DNA of 64,000 nucleotides from contig JANSXV010000005.1 of the NCBI GenBank assembly GCA_024742735.1, positions 86,785-150,784 on the forward strand, given 5' to 3'. The translations under genes were made by a program, and so were the position numbers. The notes beneath the pieces were generated by a model, which was given only the letters and a program-made list of their open reading frames with translations, was not told the DNA's origin and did not search any database. This document shows positions 17,965 through 26,493 of this stretch, one piece after another. The first letter of the stretch is position 1. Each line of letters opens with the position of its first letter. Source of the DNA: Alphaproteobacteria bacterium. GTDB lineage: Bacteria > Pseudomonadota > Alphaproteobacteria > Caulobacterales > Maricaulaceae.

Positions 17965-20900
17965 CAGACGAGCCTCGGCTCGGCCGCTCCCTGGGCGACC
18001 AGGTCACGAACCAGAAAAGCGCGCTTGGTGTCCTTGAAATCGCCCTGGTCCCAGAAGCGGCTGGCCGGGTCGGTGATGTAAACCGGCCGCTGGGCGAAGC
18101 CATCTTCGACCGGTACGACAACCAGATGATATTGCTCCCCGGCATTGCGCGCCTGGAGCATCTCATTCTTCGTGACGAAGATTTCCTTGCCGCCGACGAC
18201 GCGCGCCTTCACCTCCAGCATCAGCATGCGGTTGTCGCTGGTGAAGCTCTCAATGTCCCAGCCGCGATTGAGGTGGGAAACATCAACCGGCGTACGACCG
18301 GCGGCGCGCTCGGCGGCAATAACAGCGTCCATGCCGATTTTCTCGCTGATGGAAGTATCCTCGGCCATGCCGTCCGGCCCTACATCCTCGCCCTTGAGAC
18401 GCGCCAGAAGGCCGCTGGGGACGACCAGCGCACCGCCGCATACTTCTGGTGCCCGCGCAGACAGGGCGCGCTCCTTTTCGATCTCGGCGAGCCGCTGATC
18501 GAGACGGTTGGTCAGGCGCTCGACCCGCTCCTGCGCTTTGCGCTTAGGCAGGGTCTCGTCCTTGCCCGCCCGGATCGCCGTGTCGTGCTTGGCGATGCGA
18601 TTGTCCCAGAAACGGATTTCCTTGCCGAGCCGGTAGCGAACCTCCCGCTCGACCTTCTCCAGATGCTCCAGCCGCCGCGCCTTGATCTGTTCCAGGTGCT
18701 TGGCGACCAGATGCTCGGCCACGAAGGCGCGCGCCCGTTCCGCCAGATCGCCGGTAAGCCAGCCAGCTTCAAGCAACGGGGCAACCAGGGCTTCCTCGCC
18801 GTCTTCCAGGGGTCGCAGGTCGAGATAGGGGGCAGCGCCCGCCGACTTCGCCTCGCCGCGTTCATTCATAAGGACAAAGTCTATCCGCCGGGACACTGAC
18901 CGCGCCGCTCCGTTGGGAGCCAGCCGACCGTCCGTGACTTCATGCTCCGCCATAACGAGCAGCTGAGGCTCAATGCCGGGATTAATCTCGTTGACCAGGA
19001 CAGTACCCTGTTGAAGGGCCAGGCCGTAATTCTGAAGCGTCAAATCGAGCACCGCTTCCAAGAGCGGATGGCCCGGAGCAATCAGAGCCGCCTGAGGCTC
19101 CTTCCCGCGATGGGCCTTGTCGAAACAGACCCGCTCATAGCGCTCGAGCACCGGATCGCCAGACCCGGTATGTTGATCGTGCGCCCGCACCGAAGCCGGG
19201 ACGCGCAGGATTTCATACCGACCCGTCTCGCGCTCTTCCATCACACCGCCCAATCGGCGGAAAGCCTCCTGGAAGAATTGCCGGACATAGTGCGGCTGGA
19301 GCCGCTCCGCCGAGGCCCGTTCCATTTCGAGGCGAAGCTTCTCCACATCGCCGACCGACAAGCTCTCCATCGAGAGCTGGGCACGCCGGGAGAGCTCCTC
19401 GATATGCTCGCGATTGACCGCGCCATCGACCGCAATCTGGAGCCGTTCCCTCACGGCCGGATCATCCCCATAGCGGACAGCCTCAAACAGGAGATCATTG
19501 AGTGACTTCTGTTCGAACAGCTCGCCCAGCACATCATAGACCTTGCCCTTGAGCGCCTTGCGCGCCTCTTCCAGCTTTTCCAGCAGGCGCTCATAGACCT
19601 GGCCTTCACGGGTTTCGCCCGCGACGAGGTTGAAGAGGTGGCAAACTTCCGTCTGGCCGATCCGGTGAATACGCCCGAAGCGCTGTTCCAGCCGGTTCGG
19701 GTTCCAGGGCAGATCGTAATTGATCATGAGGTGCGAACCGCGCTGGAGGTTCACGCCTTCGCCCGCCGCGTCATTGGCGATCAGGACCCGCACCTCCGGG
19801 TCGTCATTGAAGGCCGCCACCGCAGCCCGGCGATGCTGGCGCGGCACGCCGCCATGAATGACCCGTACCGCATTAGGATCGCCGATCCGCGCCGTGATCT
19901 TCTCCTGGAGATATTCCAGCGTGTCCTTGGGTTCGGTGAAGATCAGGACTTTTTTCTGCTTGCCCTCTACCGGGTCATAAACCGGCGGTTGGTCCAGTAT
20001 GGAGGCCAGTTGGCTCCATTTCGTGTCTTCGCCTGACTGGCAGACAGCATAGGCCTGCTCTTCGAGGATTTTCAGGCTGGAGATTTCCGCCTCCAGCTCG
20101 GCCAGTGTCCGGGCGCTTGACGCCTGATCGATGGCGTCCTCCTCCATCGCCTCGCGTTCTTCCTCGGACAAATCCTCCAGATCATCGAGATCGTCCGGGA
20201 TGCGCGTCGCCGGGTTCAGTTCGAGCAGACCGCCGCCCTGGCTGCGAATGCGCTCCTCATCGAGGCGCGCTTCCAGGCGCTCCTTACGCCGTTTCAGCGA
20301 CCGCCAGATCGCCCGCGGTGATGAGGCCAGACGACGCTGGAGGGTTTGCAGGGCGAAGCCGACATTATTGCGCCGGCGGCCGCCACCCTCCTCGATATTG
20401 TCCGCCCGGTTCATTTCCTCGCGGACATAGTCCGTCACCGCCGTGTAGAGCGCGGCTTCCGCTGGGGAGAGCTTGTAGCTGACCGTCTTGGCCACGCGCT
20501 CCGGAAAGAGCGGGCGTCCATCGAACCAATAGAGCTCTTCCTTCACTAGTCGGCGCATCAGGTCGCTGGGGTCCGCGCCGCGCATGCCCTCACGGAATTT
20601 GCCCTCGAACCGGTCCGCATCGAGCAGGGACAGGAAGAGCTGGAAGTCCTCCTCCTTGCCGTTGTGCGGCGTGGCGGTCATCAGCAGGAGATTGCGTGTC
20701 TGTTCGCCCAGAAATTTGCCCAGACGGAAGCGTTTGGTGAACTTCGCCTCATTGCCGAAATAGCTCGCCGACATGCGGTGCGCTTCGTCGCAGATGATCA
20801 GGTCGAAGTCAGCGGCCGCCTTGATCTTCTCCTGAAGCTCCTCGGACCGCGAGGCCATGTCGAGGCGCATGATCAAGCGGTCATGCGAGGAGAACGGATT

Positions 20901-21476
20901 GCCGCCATAGGAGGCGTTGATCATGTCGCGCGTGACGATCTCGAAGCTGAGATCGAACTTTTCCTGGAGCTCGTCCTGCCACTGCTCGACCAGCGATCCC
21001 GGCGCCACGATCATGCAGCGCTGCAGATCCCCGCGCAGGGCCAGCTCTTTGATCAGAAGGCCCGCCATGATCGTCTTGCCTGCCCCAGGGTCATCGGCCA
21101 GCAGGAAGCGCAGCGGCTGGCGGGGCAGCATCTCGCCATAGACCGCTGTGATCTGGTGCGGAAGCGGTTCGATAGCCGCTGAGGTGAGTGCGAGGTAGGG
21201 ATCAAAAAGGTGAGCCAGCCGAATACGGCGCGCCTCAGCGGCCAGCCGGAAGTCCTCGGCGTCGCCATCCAGGGCAAAGGGCCGGGTTGCCGAACCCGAA
21301 GAGAGAGCGCCTTCCTCGTCGCGCGTGACAATCCGCTCGTCGAGGCGCTTGTTGTCTTTGTAGACCACCTCGACCCGGTCCGAACCCAGCCATTTCACGC
21401 TTTTGACAAGCGCAACGCCGTGCGGGCTCAGCCCTTCAACGGATATTCCTTCGACGATCTCCTCGAGCTTCAGCAT
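17964..21476 (-). CDS. SNF2-type DEAH helicase with C-terminal DUF3883-like domain
   Basis: 1,170 aa, first gene of the nine-gene operon. Walker A G131-A-G-K-T135, DEAH 230-233, and motifs LMTATPHNG and HRIGQT place it in the SNF2/RapA-like superfamily 2 group. The insertion at about 355-460 is charged and probably coiled. The C-terminus (NRGWDIES, LMLEVKAR, FVTKNEM) matches DUF3883, a domain with a nuclease-like fold (E-x-K). ATG 21476 follows GGGGGAG. Such helicases are the largest subunit of DISARM- and Hma-like defence systems. It probably translocates on double-stranded DNA. Confidence 0.88.
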   Translation of the reverse strand: MLKLEEIVEGISVEGLSPHGVALVKSVKWLGSDRVEVVYKDNKRLDERIVTRDEEGALSSGSATRPFALDGDAEDFRLAAEARRIRLAHLFDPYLALTSAAIEPLPHQITAVYGEMLPRQPLRFLLADDPGAGKTIMAGLLIKELALRGDLQRCMIVAPGSLVEQWQDELQEKFDLSFEIVTRDMINASYGGNPFSSHDRLIMRLDMASRSEELQEKIKAAADFDLIICDEAHRMSASYFGNEAKFTKRFRLGKFLGEQTRNLLLMTATPHNGKEEDFQLFLSLLDADRFEGKFREGMRGADPSDLMRRLVKEELYWFDGRPLFPERVAKTVSYKLSPAEAALYTAVTDYVREEMNRADNIEEGGGRRRNNVGFALQTLQRRLASSPRAIWRSLKRRKERLEARLDEERIRSQGGGLLELNPATRIPDDLDDLEDLSEEEREAMEEDAIDQASSARTLAELEAEISSLKILEEQAYAVCQSGEDTKWSQLASILDQPPVYDPVEGKQKKVLIFTEPKDTLEYLQEKITARIGDPNAVRVIHGGVPRQHRRAAVAAFNDDPEVRVLIANDAAGEGVNLQRGSHLMINYDLPWNPNRLEQRFGRIHRIGQTEVCHLFNLVAGETREGQVYERLLEKLEEARKALKGKVYDVLGELFEQKSLNDLLFEAVRYGDDPAVRERLQIAVDGAVNREHIEELSRRAQLSMESLSVGDVEKLRLEMERASAERLQPHYVRQFFQEAFRRLGGVMEERETGRYEILRVPASVRAHDQHTGSGDPVLERYERVCFDKAHRGKEPQAALIAPGHPLLEAVLDLTLQNYGLALQQGTVLVNEINPGIEPQLLVMAEHEVTDGRLAPNGAARSVSRRIDFVLMNERGEAKSAGAAPYLDLRPLEDGEEALVAPLLEAGWLTGDLAERARAFVAEHLVAKHLEQIKARRLEHLEKVEREVRYRLGKEIRFWDNRIAKHDTAIRAGKDETLPKRKAQERVERLTNRLDQRLAEIEKERALSARAPEVCGGALVVPSGLLARLKGEDVGPDGMAEDTSISEKIGMDAVIAAERAAGRTPVDVSHLNRGWDIESFTSDNRMLMLEVKARVVGGKEIFVTKNEMLQARNAGEQYHLVVVPVEDGFAQRPVYITDPASRFWDQGDFKDTKRAFLVRDLVAQGAAEPRLV

Positions 21477-21622
21477 TGCTCCCCCATCCAGGCTGCGAGC
21501 CGCAGCAACTAAATTGTTAATATCGTTACCGGCTGCTCCGCTCGCGGTCTAGTTGCCAACTGGCTTTATTCCGACCGGTGGAAGAGCAAATCAGATCAGG
21601 ATGGAGGCACAAGACGACAAAA
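21477..21622 (-). promoter_or_regulatory. Intergenic leader of the defence operon
   Basis: 146 bp upstream of the helicase gene on the minus strand, with an AT-rich core around 21511-21526 (AAATTGTTAATATCG on the plus strand). It is the only substantial gap upstream of the nine genes, so the operon promoter probably lies here. No convincing pair of -35/-10 boxes was found. Confidence 0.35.
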
Positions 21623-22705
21623 CTAGTCACCCATGAGCTGGCGGCGAATTTTCTGGACCTGCGCCCAATCCGCCCTGAGGGCTTCGTAGAGCGCCGCGGC
21701 GTTTTCAGGTAGCCTGTGAGGGCCGAGGGCCTGAACGCGTCTCCACAGGGCTGTATGAGCTGGAATTTGCGCCCTCCGGGCAAGGTTAGCGCTTTCGAAC
21801 TCGAAATGGGCGTCCGCCAGGGCGCGGAAGCGCTGTTCGGCGGTGGCGGCCCGGCGTTCGAGGTCGGCAGCGATGGCCGGGCATTCTGTGCGGGCCCGTC
21901 GGAGGGCGGACTTACCGGGCCAGGTGTATTGATCGAACGTCCAGCTCGGCAGGCCTCCGATCCGCTCTTCCGGGGGCATGGGATCGGCAGTAGCTGTCAC
22001 ATCACCCTTTTCCTGGTTCCCGGCCTCTTCGAGCACTGAGATCAGCGGCAGAACATGCCCCGTCAATCGAAGCCCTTCGCGGGCGATAATCTCCAAGACG
22101 GGATCGCCTGCCAAACCGGAAAGGATTGACAGGACACGCTCCCGGTCCGCCTCCGGATGTTGAACCACCTGACCTGAGCACCCGATCCCGCTTAGCTGCC
22201 AAACGGCCTTGGCCTGTTGAACCGCCGTCGCCGTGTCACCCGTGACCCAGCATTCAGCCTCAGCGAAGGGCAGCAGGTCGAAATCGACCATCGGCTCCGC
22301 CTCACCCAAATCATACAGGCCCAGGTGGAGCAGGTTGTTCGCGACCTGGGTTTTCGGCGCGTCGCAGAGACGACCGATCAGATGGGCGGCCACACTCCAG
22401 CAAACCGGAGATGCGCCACGTCGAGGCGCACAGGCGAGCACGTCCAGCGCGAGCTGTTTGTCCAGCAGGCCAACATCCTCGAAGAGTGTGACGCTCACGC
22501 GCCTCCAAAAACGGGCCGGCTGAACATCAAACAGTCGTTGGCCCGCCTTCAGCGCCCAATCTGTTTCGCTGCGGCGGATAGCCTTTTGCAGGAGAGATGC
22601 GGCGATGTGGGTGTCGATGCGCAGATAGGGCGTATCGGGCAAGGGCCTCGCCATCGCCTCGGTTACGACCTGCTGTCGAACGCCGGAAAGAAATGCATTG
22701 ATCAT
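21623..22705 (-). CDS. Unrecognised protein with RarA-like helical segment
   Basis: 360 aa. Residues 38-85 (LLQKAIRRSETDWALKAG, then LFEDVGL) resemble the clamp-loader-type helical collar of RarA/MgsA proteins, where SIRGSDPDAALYWLARM and ASEDVGLAD occur. There is no P-loop, so it is not a complete AAA+ protein. The C-terminal region (250-355) is Arg/Trp-rich and could bind nucleic acid. The start ATG 22705 has a strong AGGAGG site. It precedes the defence operon on the same strand with a 146-bp gap and is divergent from the HTH-RT pair. Function unknown. Confidence 0.6.
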   Translation of the reverse strand: MINAFLSGVRQQVVTEAMARPLPDTPYLRIDTHIAASLLQKAIRRSETDWALKAGQRLFDVQPARFWRRVSVTLFEDVGLLDKQLALDVLACAPRRGASPVCWSVAAHLIGRLCDAPKTQVANNLLHLGLYDLGEAEPMVDFDLLPFAEAECWVTGDTATAVQQAKAVWQLSGIGCSGQVVQHPEADRERVLSILSGLAGDPVLEIIAREGLRLTGHVLPLISVLEEAGNQEKGDVTATADPMPPEERIGGLPSWTFDQYTWPGKSALRRARTECPAIAADLERRAATAEQRFRALADAHFEFESANLARRAQIPAHTALWRRVQALGPHRLPENAAALYEALRADWAQVQKIRRQLMGD

Positions 22706-22967
22706 TTGAACCTCCTGATGTCGGGAGGTCCGCGACCATTCGCGCCCACTTCGATCGTGGCTGGGGGAGCGGCGAGGTCAATTGATTGACATTAAGTGCA
22801 ACTGGATTGGATTGGATTTAAATAGAAAAACAATAAATTTCAGCGCCCTAGGCTATTTCTACTTGATTACATTCTACACCAGCGGTATACGGAAATTTCC
22901 AAGGAAGGAGACGTGATAACAACACGGCCGTCCTTGGGGCGCGCCACAGATGCGGAGGCGCGCAGAC
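22706..22967. promoter_or_regulatory. AT-rich divergent control region upstream of HTH-RT genes
   Basis: 262 bp between divergent genes. From 22785 to about 22880 it is much richer in A+T than its surroundings, with TTGACA at 22786-22791, a triple ATTGG/GGATT repeat at 22804-22817 and ATTTAAAT at 22815-22822. A 7-bp inverted repeat, CCAAGGA 22899-22905 and TCCTTGG 22931-22937, follows. It probably holds promoters for both sides and could encode a small RNA for the reverse transcriptase. I see no definite -10 box at proper spacing. Confidence 0.4.
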
Positions 22968-23159
22968 ATGACTTACCTAAATCGCAATCAAGCAGCGGCC
23001 TATCTCGGCTGTCGGCCCTGCACGCTGGCCAAATGGGCCAGCAAAGGCACCGGGCCGACCTACTACCGCCGTGGACGTAATACGGCCTATCTCCAGCAAG
23101 ACCTCGACGCCTGGCGAGATACCCATCAACGCCGCGATCCCGCGAAGGGAGGCGCGTGA
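22968..23159 (+). CDS. AlpA/excisionase-like helix-turn-helix protein
   Basis: 63 aa. TYLNRNQAAAYLGCRPCTLAKW followed by GPTYYRRGRNTAYLQQDLDAW (about residues 2-45) is the MerR-like helix-turn-helix of AlpA/excisionase proteins. Start ATG 22968 has GGAGG at 22954-22958. Its stop overlaps the start of the reverse transcriptase (TGATG), so the two are made together. It could regulate the RT operon or act as the directionality factor for the integrase at the element end; the coupling favours the former. Confidence 0.72.
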   Translation: MTYLNRNQAAAYLGCRPCTLAKWASKGTGPTYYRRGRNTAYLQQDLDAWRDTHQRRDPAKGGA

Positions 23160-24436
23160 TGAAAATCGGTATCGAACAGTTATTGGCCAAGAACGCGCTA
23201 CCGCACTTATTGCGACACCTGCGGCTCTTCGCGTTGACGGTCGGCGGAACCGAAGCCCACGCTCAATTCTTGAAAGACCAAGATCAAGTGCGCGTTGTGA
23301 TGCAGGCGGGCCTGGGACGCCTCAAAAAGCTGAGGATGAACCGGTCTCGCGGCAAACGATGGTGCCAAGCGGAGACGATGCGAATGTTCCAGAGCAGGAA
23401 CTTCCTGACAGCCGTCGCCCTCATTCAAGCGCTGATCAAGGAACAGCATCTTTCCTTAGCCGGTGCGAGGCACCTGGCGGACCGTGCTCGAGATTGGTCA
23501 GTCGGTGAGGCGATCATCTTCGAACCACAACCAAAGTCGAATGGCGATCAGCGCATCATCTCTAAATTCGGTCCGATGAAGCGTGTGCGCAACCGTGCCA
23601 TGGCATTACTGATCGAGGCCGTTTCAGGCCCGTTTCAATTCGATTTCTGCCACCTTGGCAGGGGCGGTGTGGAGGGCGCCGTCAAACAGATTGGTGAGAG
23701 TGTTCTCCAGGGCTACAGGTTCTGGATAACGTGCGACCTCACCAGTGCTTACCCGTCGGTGACACTAGACCATGTGAAGGGCATAATTCCCATCCATGGC
23801 CGTCTGTTGAGCGAGGTAGGTTTTTCTACTCGCTACAACGGATACACCACCAACAAGGAAGGGGCTCGGCCGGGATTGGCAGAGGGTGCATCGCATTCGT
23901 CCAAAATCCTGAGCGCGTTCACTGACGGGCCGCTCCGCCAAGTCGGCGGTAGCGTTCAGGTGCTTTGCTTTGCTGACAACATCGCAATAGGCGCTCGCAC
24001 CTTGGACAGCGTGGAATGCGCGTTTAATACCTTCAAGAACGCATTATCCGCATCGAAGGCCGGCCCCATCCACCTTCATTCCGTGACAATCTGTGATGCT
24101 TTCCACCACCACAGCCACATCAAAAAGGGCAATCTGACCTACCGAAATGGCGTCGATTTCTGCCAGTACCGAATTTCGTACGACGAGCACGACGCCAAGC
24201 TGCGTTATCGAGCGAATACGTTGGCCTTCGCCAAGGCAAAGCGGAAAGCCTTTTCTCGGCTGTCAGGTGTCAACGAAGAGGACGAAATGGAGGACATCGT
24301 CGATGCCTACCTAAGAAACTGGGCCAGGTCGTTTAGACTGTGGAAGGTCGACGACAACACCTTAGAGTGCCTCAAGCAAACCCGGGACCAGTGGCTCTAC
24401 GAATTCAAATACAGCAAGACCATCGACGCCGCCTGA
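23159..24436 (+). CDS. Divergent reverse transcriptase (FADN motif)
   Basis: 425 aa. Features of the RT palm are in order: PKSNGDQRIIS (fingers, 125-135), D193 in ITCDLTSAYPSV (motif A), GLAEGASHSS (motif B, about 239-248), F271-A-D273-N274 (motif C; normally YxDD), and FCQYRI matching the usual FLGYRL. The second motif C aspartate is asparagine. No maturase, integrase or endonuclease domain is present, so it is not a group II intron protein. About 115 unrecognised residues precede the fingers. ATG 23159 follows GGGAGG and overlaps the HTH stop. Its place in a defence island suggests a defence-associated or retron-like RT. Confidence 0.8.
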   Translation: MKIGIEQLLAKNALPHLLRHLRLFALTVGGTEAHAQFLKDQDQVRVVMQAGLGRLKKLRMNRSRGKRWCQAETMRMFQSRNFLTAVALIQALIKEQHLSLAGARHLADRARDWSVGEAIIFEPQPKSNGDQRIISKFGPMKRVRNRAMALLIEAVSGPFQFDFCHLGRGGVEGAVKQIGESVLQGYRFWITCDLTSAYPSVTLDHVKGIIPIHGRLLSEVGFSTRYNGYTTNKEGARPGLAEGASHSSKILSAFTDGPLRQVGGSVQVLCFADNIAIGARTLDSVECAFNTFKNALSASKAGPIHLHSVTICDAFHHHSHIKKGNLTYRNGVDFCQYRISYDEHDAKLRYRANTLAFAKAKRKAFSRLSGVNEEDEMEDIVDAYLRNWARSFRLWKVDDNTLECLKQTRDQWLYEFKYSKTIDAA

Positions 24437-24460
24437 TAGATTGGCGCAGAAATTAGGTTT

Positions 24461-24495
24461 GGTGATGATGGCGAAAAAGCAGCGTCATCATCACC
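24461..24495. terminator. Hairpin between convergent genes, probable bidirectional terminator
   Basis: Perfect 10-bp stem GGTGATGATG (24461-24470) with CATCATCACC (24486-24495) and a 15-nt loop, lying between the convergent RT gene and the coiled-coil membrane protein gene. No T run follows, so termination strength is uncertain. Confidence 0.5.
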
Positions 24496-24514
24496 CATCT
24501 CGCCTTCCTGAACG

Positions 24515-25924
24515 CTAGCCGTCAAACATTCCTAAATCGGGGCCGGTCAGCAGGCGTCCCGACATTGTTTCACCCAAACGGTCGAATACCGCCAGATCAC
24601 CTTGCTGGGTCACGATCAGGTACTCGCCCAGGCTCGCCCCGGTGTCGTCTGTAATCTCAAACCGGAATGAGCCACCGGCGGGCGTGGGCGTGCTGAGCGG
24701 TCTTTCCAGCTCTCCGCCATCTGGAAATGTCCAGAAGCTGACGACCTCACCCGCCTCTAAAACTTCAATCCTTATTTCGCATGGTGCACCACAGTCCGCA
24801 CTCCATTGACCGATGGTGCCGGGCCGGTTGGCCGTCAGGGCGTGCCGCGTTGAGCGCCTTTCTGCGGTATCCAACCTCACGGCGACTGCGCCACGCCAGA
24901 CGACGATCTCGGCATCATCAGGCGATGTGGAAAGCGCATATCGCGAACCTGGCCCGCCTTCATACTCCCTGAAAACGGCCTCATCGAAGCGAAGCCGCAA
25001 TAGTGTTTCACGAAGTCCCTGGAAGTCGGCCTGAATACTCCGGTTCAGAACGTAGCTCGGGTTCGTAAATTCGATGGTTCGAAAACCTCGACCAATAGTT
25101 CTGGCTGAACCGTCATCAATCCAAAGCTCTCGGCGGAACACCGGTCCAACAGCATCTCGAATGCGGGGAAATTCTCGGCGCTGAAACTCAATCAGTCGTG
25201 CCCGGAACGACGAAAGGCGGGAGGCCGTATCGTCCTCCAATGACAGCCTCTCAGCCTCCGATATTACCGAGGAGTAGCGTGCGATGCGCTGGAGGAAAGC
25301 CTCAACCTCTTGAACTGAACTTGGCGTTGTGACGGGGCGCTCAATGTCGTCCTCCGCCCGCTCAAGGCTGGCGACGAACCTTTCTAGGTTTCGCGTGTCC
25401 TCCCCCGCTTGAGCAGATCGCCGCCTGACCTCTGCTGCCCGCCCTCTTTCCTCGACGGCCAATGCAGCCGCTGCCGCCTCCTCAGCCTCCTGGACCCGCC
25501 GCCGTTCCAATTCGGCTTCGAACTCCTGGGGATCAAGCGCCTCGAGCTCGGCCAGCCAAAATTCGTCCCCTCGATCTTCGCGAACGCGGTCGAGATATTG
25601 TTCGGGCGCCGCTTCTCGTAGCGCCGCCAGCTCAGCAGCATCTCGGCGCTGATCCGCCAGTTGGAGCTGGGTGCTCACAACGGCCATCGGCAACATTACG
25701 GCGATCCATAGCAATCCTGCCGCCCGCGCTCGACGGATGCCCGGAAGGCTAACCTTGCCGAGTAAAACGGCGATCCCGGCAGCTCCAATTGCGAGCGCGA
25801 TGGTTACAGCAGCGATAGGGCTGATCAGCGCGACAAAAATCGGAATGATCAATCCAGCGAGAACCCAGGCGCAGGCCTCCCCAGCCCTTCCGATAAAACT
25901 TCTTCCTCGAACTGCCGCAGCCAT
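24515..25924 (-). CDS. Membrane-anchored coiled-coil protein, unknown
   Basis: 469 aa. Hydrophobic segments near residues 18-35, 38-57 and 68-85 anchor the N-terminus. Residues 90-235 are rich in Glu, Arg and Ala with a heptad-like pattern, probably a coiled coil. The C-terminal 200 residues look like a beta-rich globular domain (GEYLIVTQQGDLAVFDRLGE). The orientation across the membrane is unclear. Start ATG 25924 has GAGGGG 9 nt upstream. It is divergent from an XRE repressor with a shared palindromic site, suggesting repression. No family recognised; a membrane effector of a defence module is possible but not shown. Confidence 0.65.
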   Translation of the reverse strand: MAAAVRGRSFIGRAGEACAWVLAGLIIPIFVALISPIAAVTIALAIGAAGIAVLLGKVSLPGIRRARAAGLLWIAVMLPMAVVSTQLQLADQRRDAAELAALREAAPEQYLDRVREDRGDEFWLAELEALDPQEFEAELERRRVQEAEEAAAAALAVEERGRAAEVRRRSAQAGEDTRNLERFVASLERAEDDIERPVTTPSSVQEVEAFLQRIARYSSVISEAERLSLEDDTASRLSSFRARLIEFQRREFPRIRDAVGPVFRRELWIDDGSARTIGRGFRTIEFTNPSYVLNRSIQADFQGLRETLLRLRFDEAVFREYEGGPGSRYALSTSPDDAEIVVWRGAVAVRLDTAERRSTRHALTANRPGTIGQWSADCGAPCEIRIEVLEAGEVVSFWTFPDGGELERPLSTPTPAGGSFRFEITDDTGASLGEYLIVTQQGDLAVFDRLGETMSGRLLTGPDLGMFDG

Positions 25925-25957
25925 TAATGCGTCCCCTCAGGTCTTTTTTCCCTTTAT

Positions 25958-25976
25958 TCAAGAACCGTATTCTTGA
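25958..25976. promoter_or_regulatory. Palindromic operator candidate
   Basis: Perfect inverted repeat TCAAGAA (25958-25964) / TTCTTGA (25970-25976) with a 5-bp spacer, centred in the 116-bp region between two divergent genes. A further half-site ACAAGAA lies at about 25988-25994. This is the likely binding site of the XRE regulator encoded alongside. Confidence 0.6.
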
Positions 25977-26040
25977 GGGACGCATATGACAAGAATGGCA
26001 ATCTCTGTTTGAACGGCATCCGACTTCTTAATCAGGATGG

Positions 26041-26388
26041 ATGAGCCAACGGTATTCAGAGAACGAGATCAAAACGATATTCGGACGACGGCTTCGCGAG
26101 GCCCGGACGAAATCGGGGCGAACACAAGAAGCGCTCGCTGCCGAGATAAACATGAGCGTCGACATGGTCGGACGACTGGAACGTGGGACGGCCCAACCAT
26201 CATTCGAAACGATAGCGCGCCTTTCCACGGCCCTATCAATCCATCCAGCCTTCCTTTTTGGTGGTGAAGTCGAGACGACCACGCTTCGGTATTCATCTGA
26301 AACTGCGGCACTCATAGACCGAATTCGGACCCTGTCGGACGAAGACAAGAGGCGGGTCAGCTCGGCCATTGACCTGATCGTCAGATAG
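26041..26388 (+). CDS. XRE-family transcriptional regulator
   Basis: 115 aa. Residues 12-65 form a Cro/C1-type helix-turn-helix (FGRRLREARTKSGRTQEALA, then MSVDMVGRLERGTAQPSFET). A short helical tail probably dimerises. Divergent from the coiled-coil membrane protein gene, with the palindrome TCAAGAA-N5-TTCTTGA between them, so it likely represses both. Start ATG 26041; ATG 26044 is not in frame. Confidence 0.82.
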   Translation: MSQRYSENEIKTIFGRRLREARTKSGRTQEALAAEINMSVDMVGRLERGTAQPSFETIARLSTALSIHPAFLFGGEVETTTLRYSSETAALIDRIRTLSDEDKRRVSSAIDLIVR

Positions 26389-26493
26389 CCCCCTAGCGTG
26401 TCATGCTGGACGTAACTGGTTCAGCATTCGCCGAAGGTAGAGAAACAGCCTGAATTAAGACCGGAGAGGTCATTTGTCACAAACGGTGTTCAA

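Noticed and set aside
6846..21476. DISARM or BREX as the identity of the defence operon
   Set aside because: No DUF1998 proteins, PLD nuclease (DISARM) or PglZ/BrxC/BrxL-like genes (BREX) are present; DUF499 plus DUF1156 fits Hma better.
23159..24436. Group II intron maturase or DGR reverse transcriptase
   Set aside because: No maturase X domain, HNH endonuclease, or template/variable repeat pair nearby; motif C differs.
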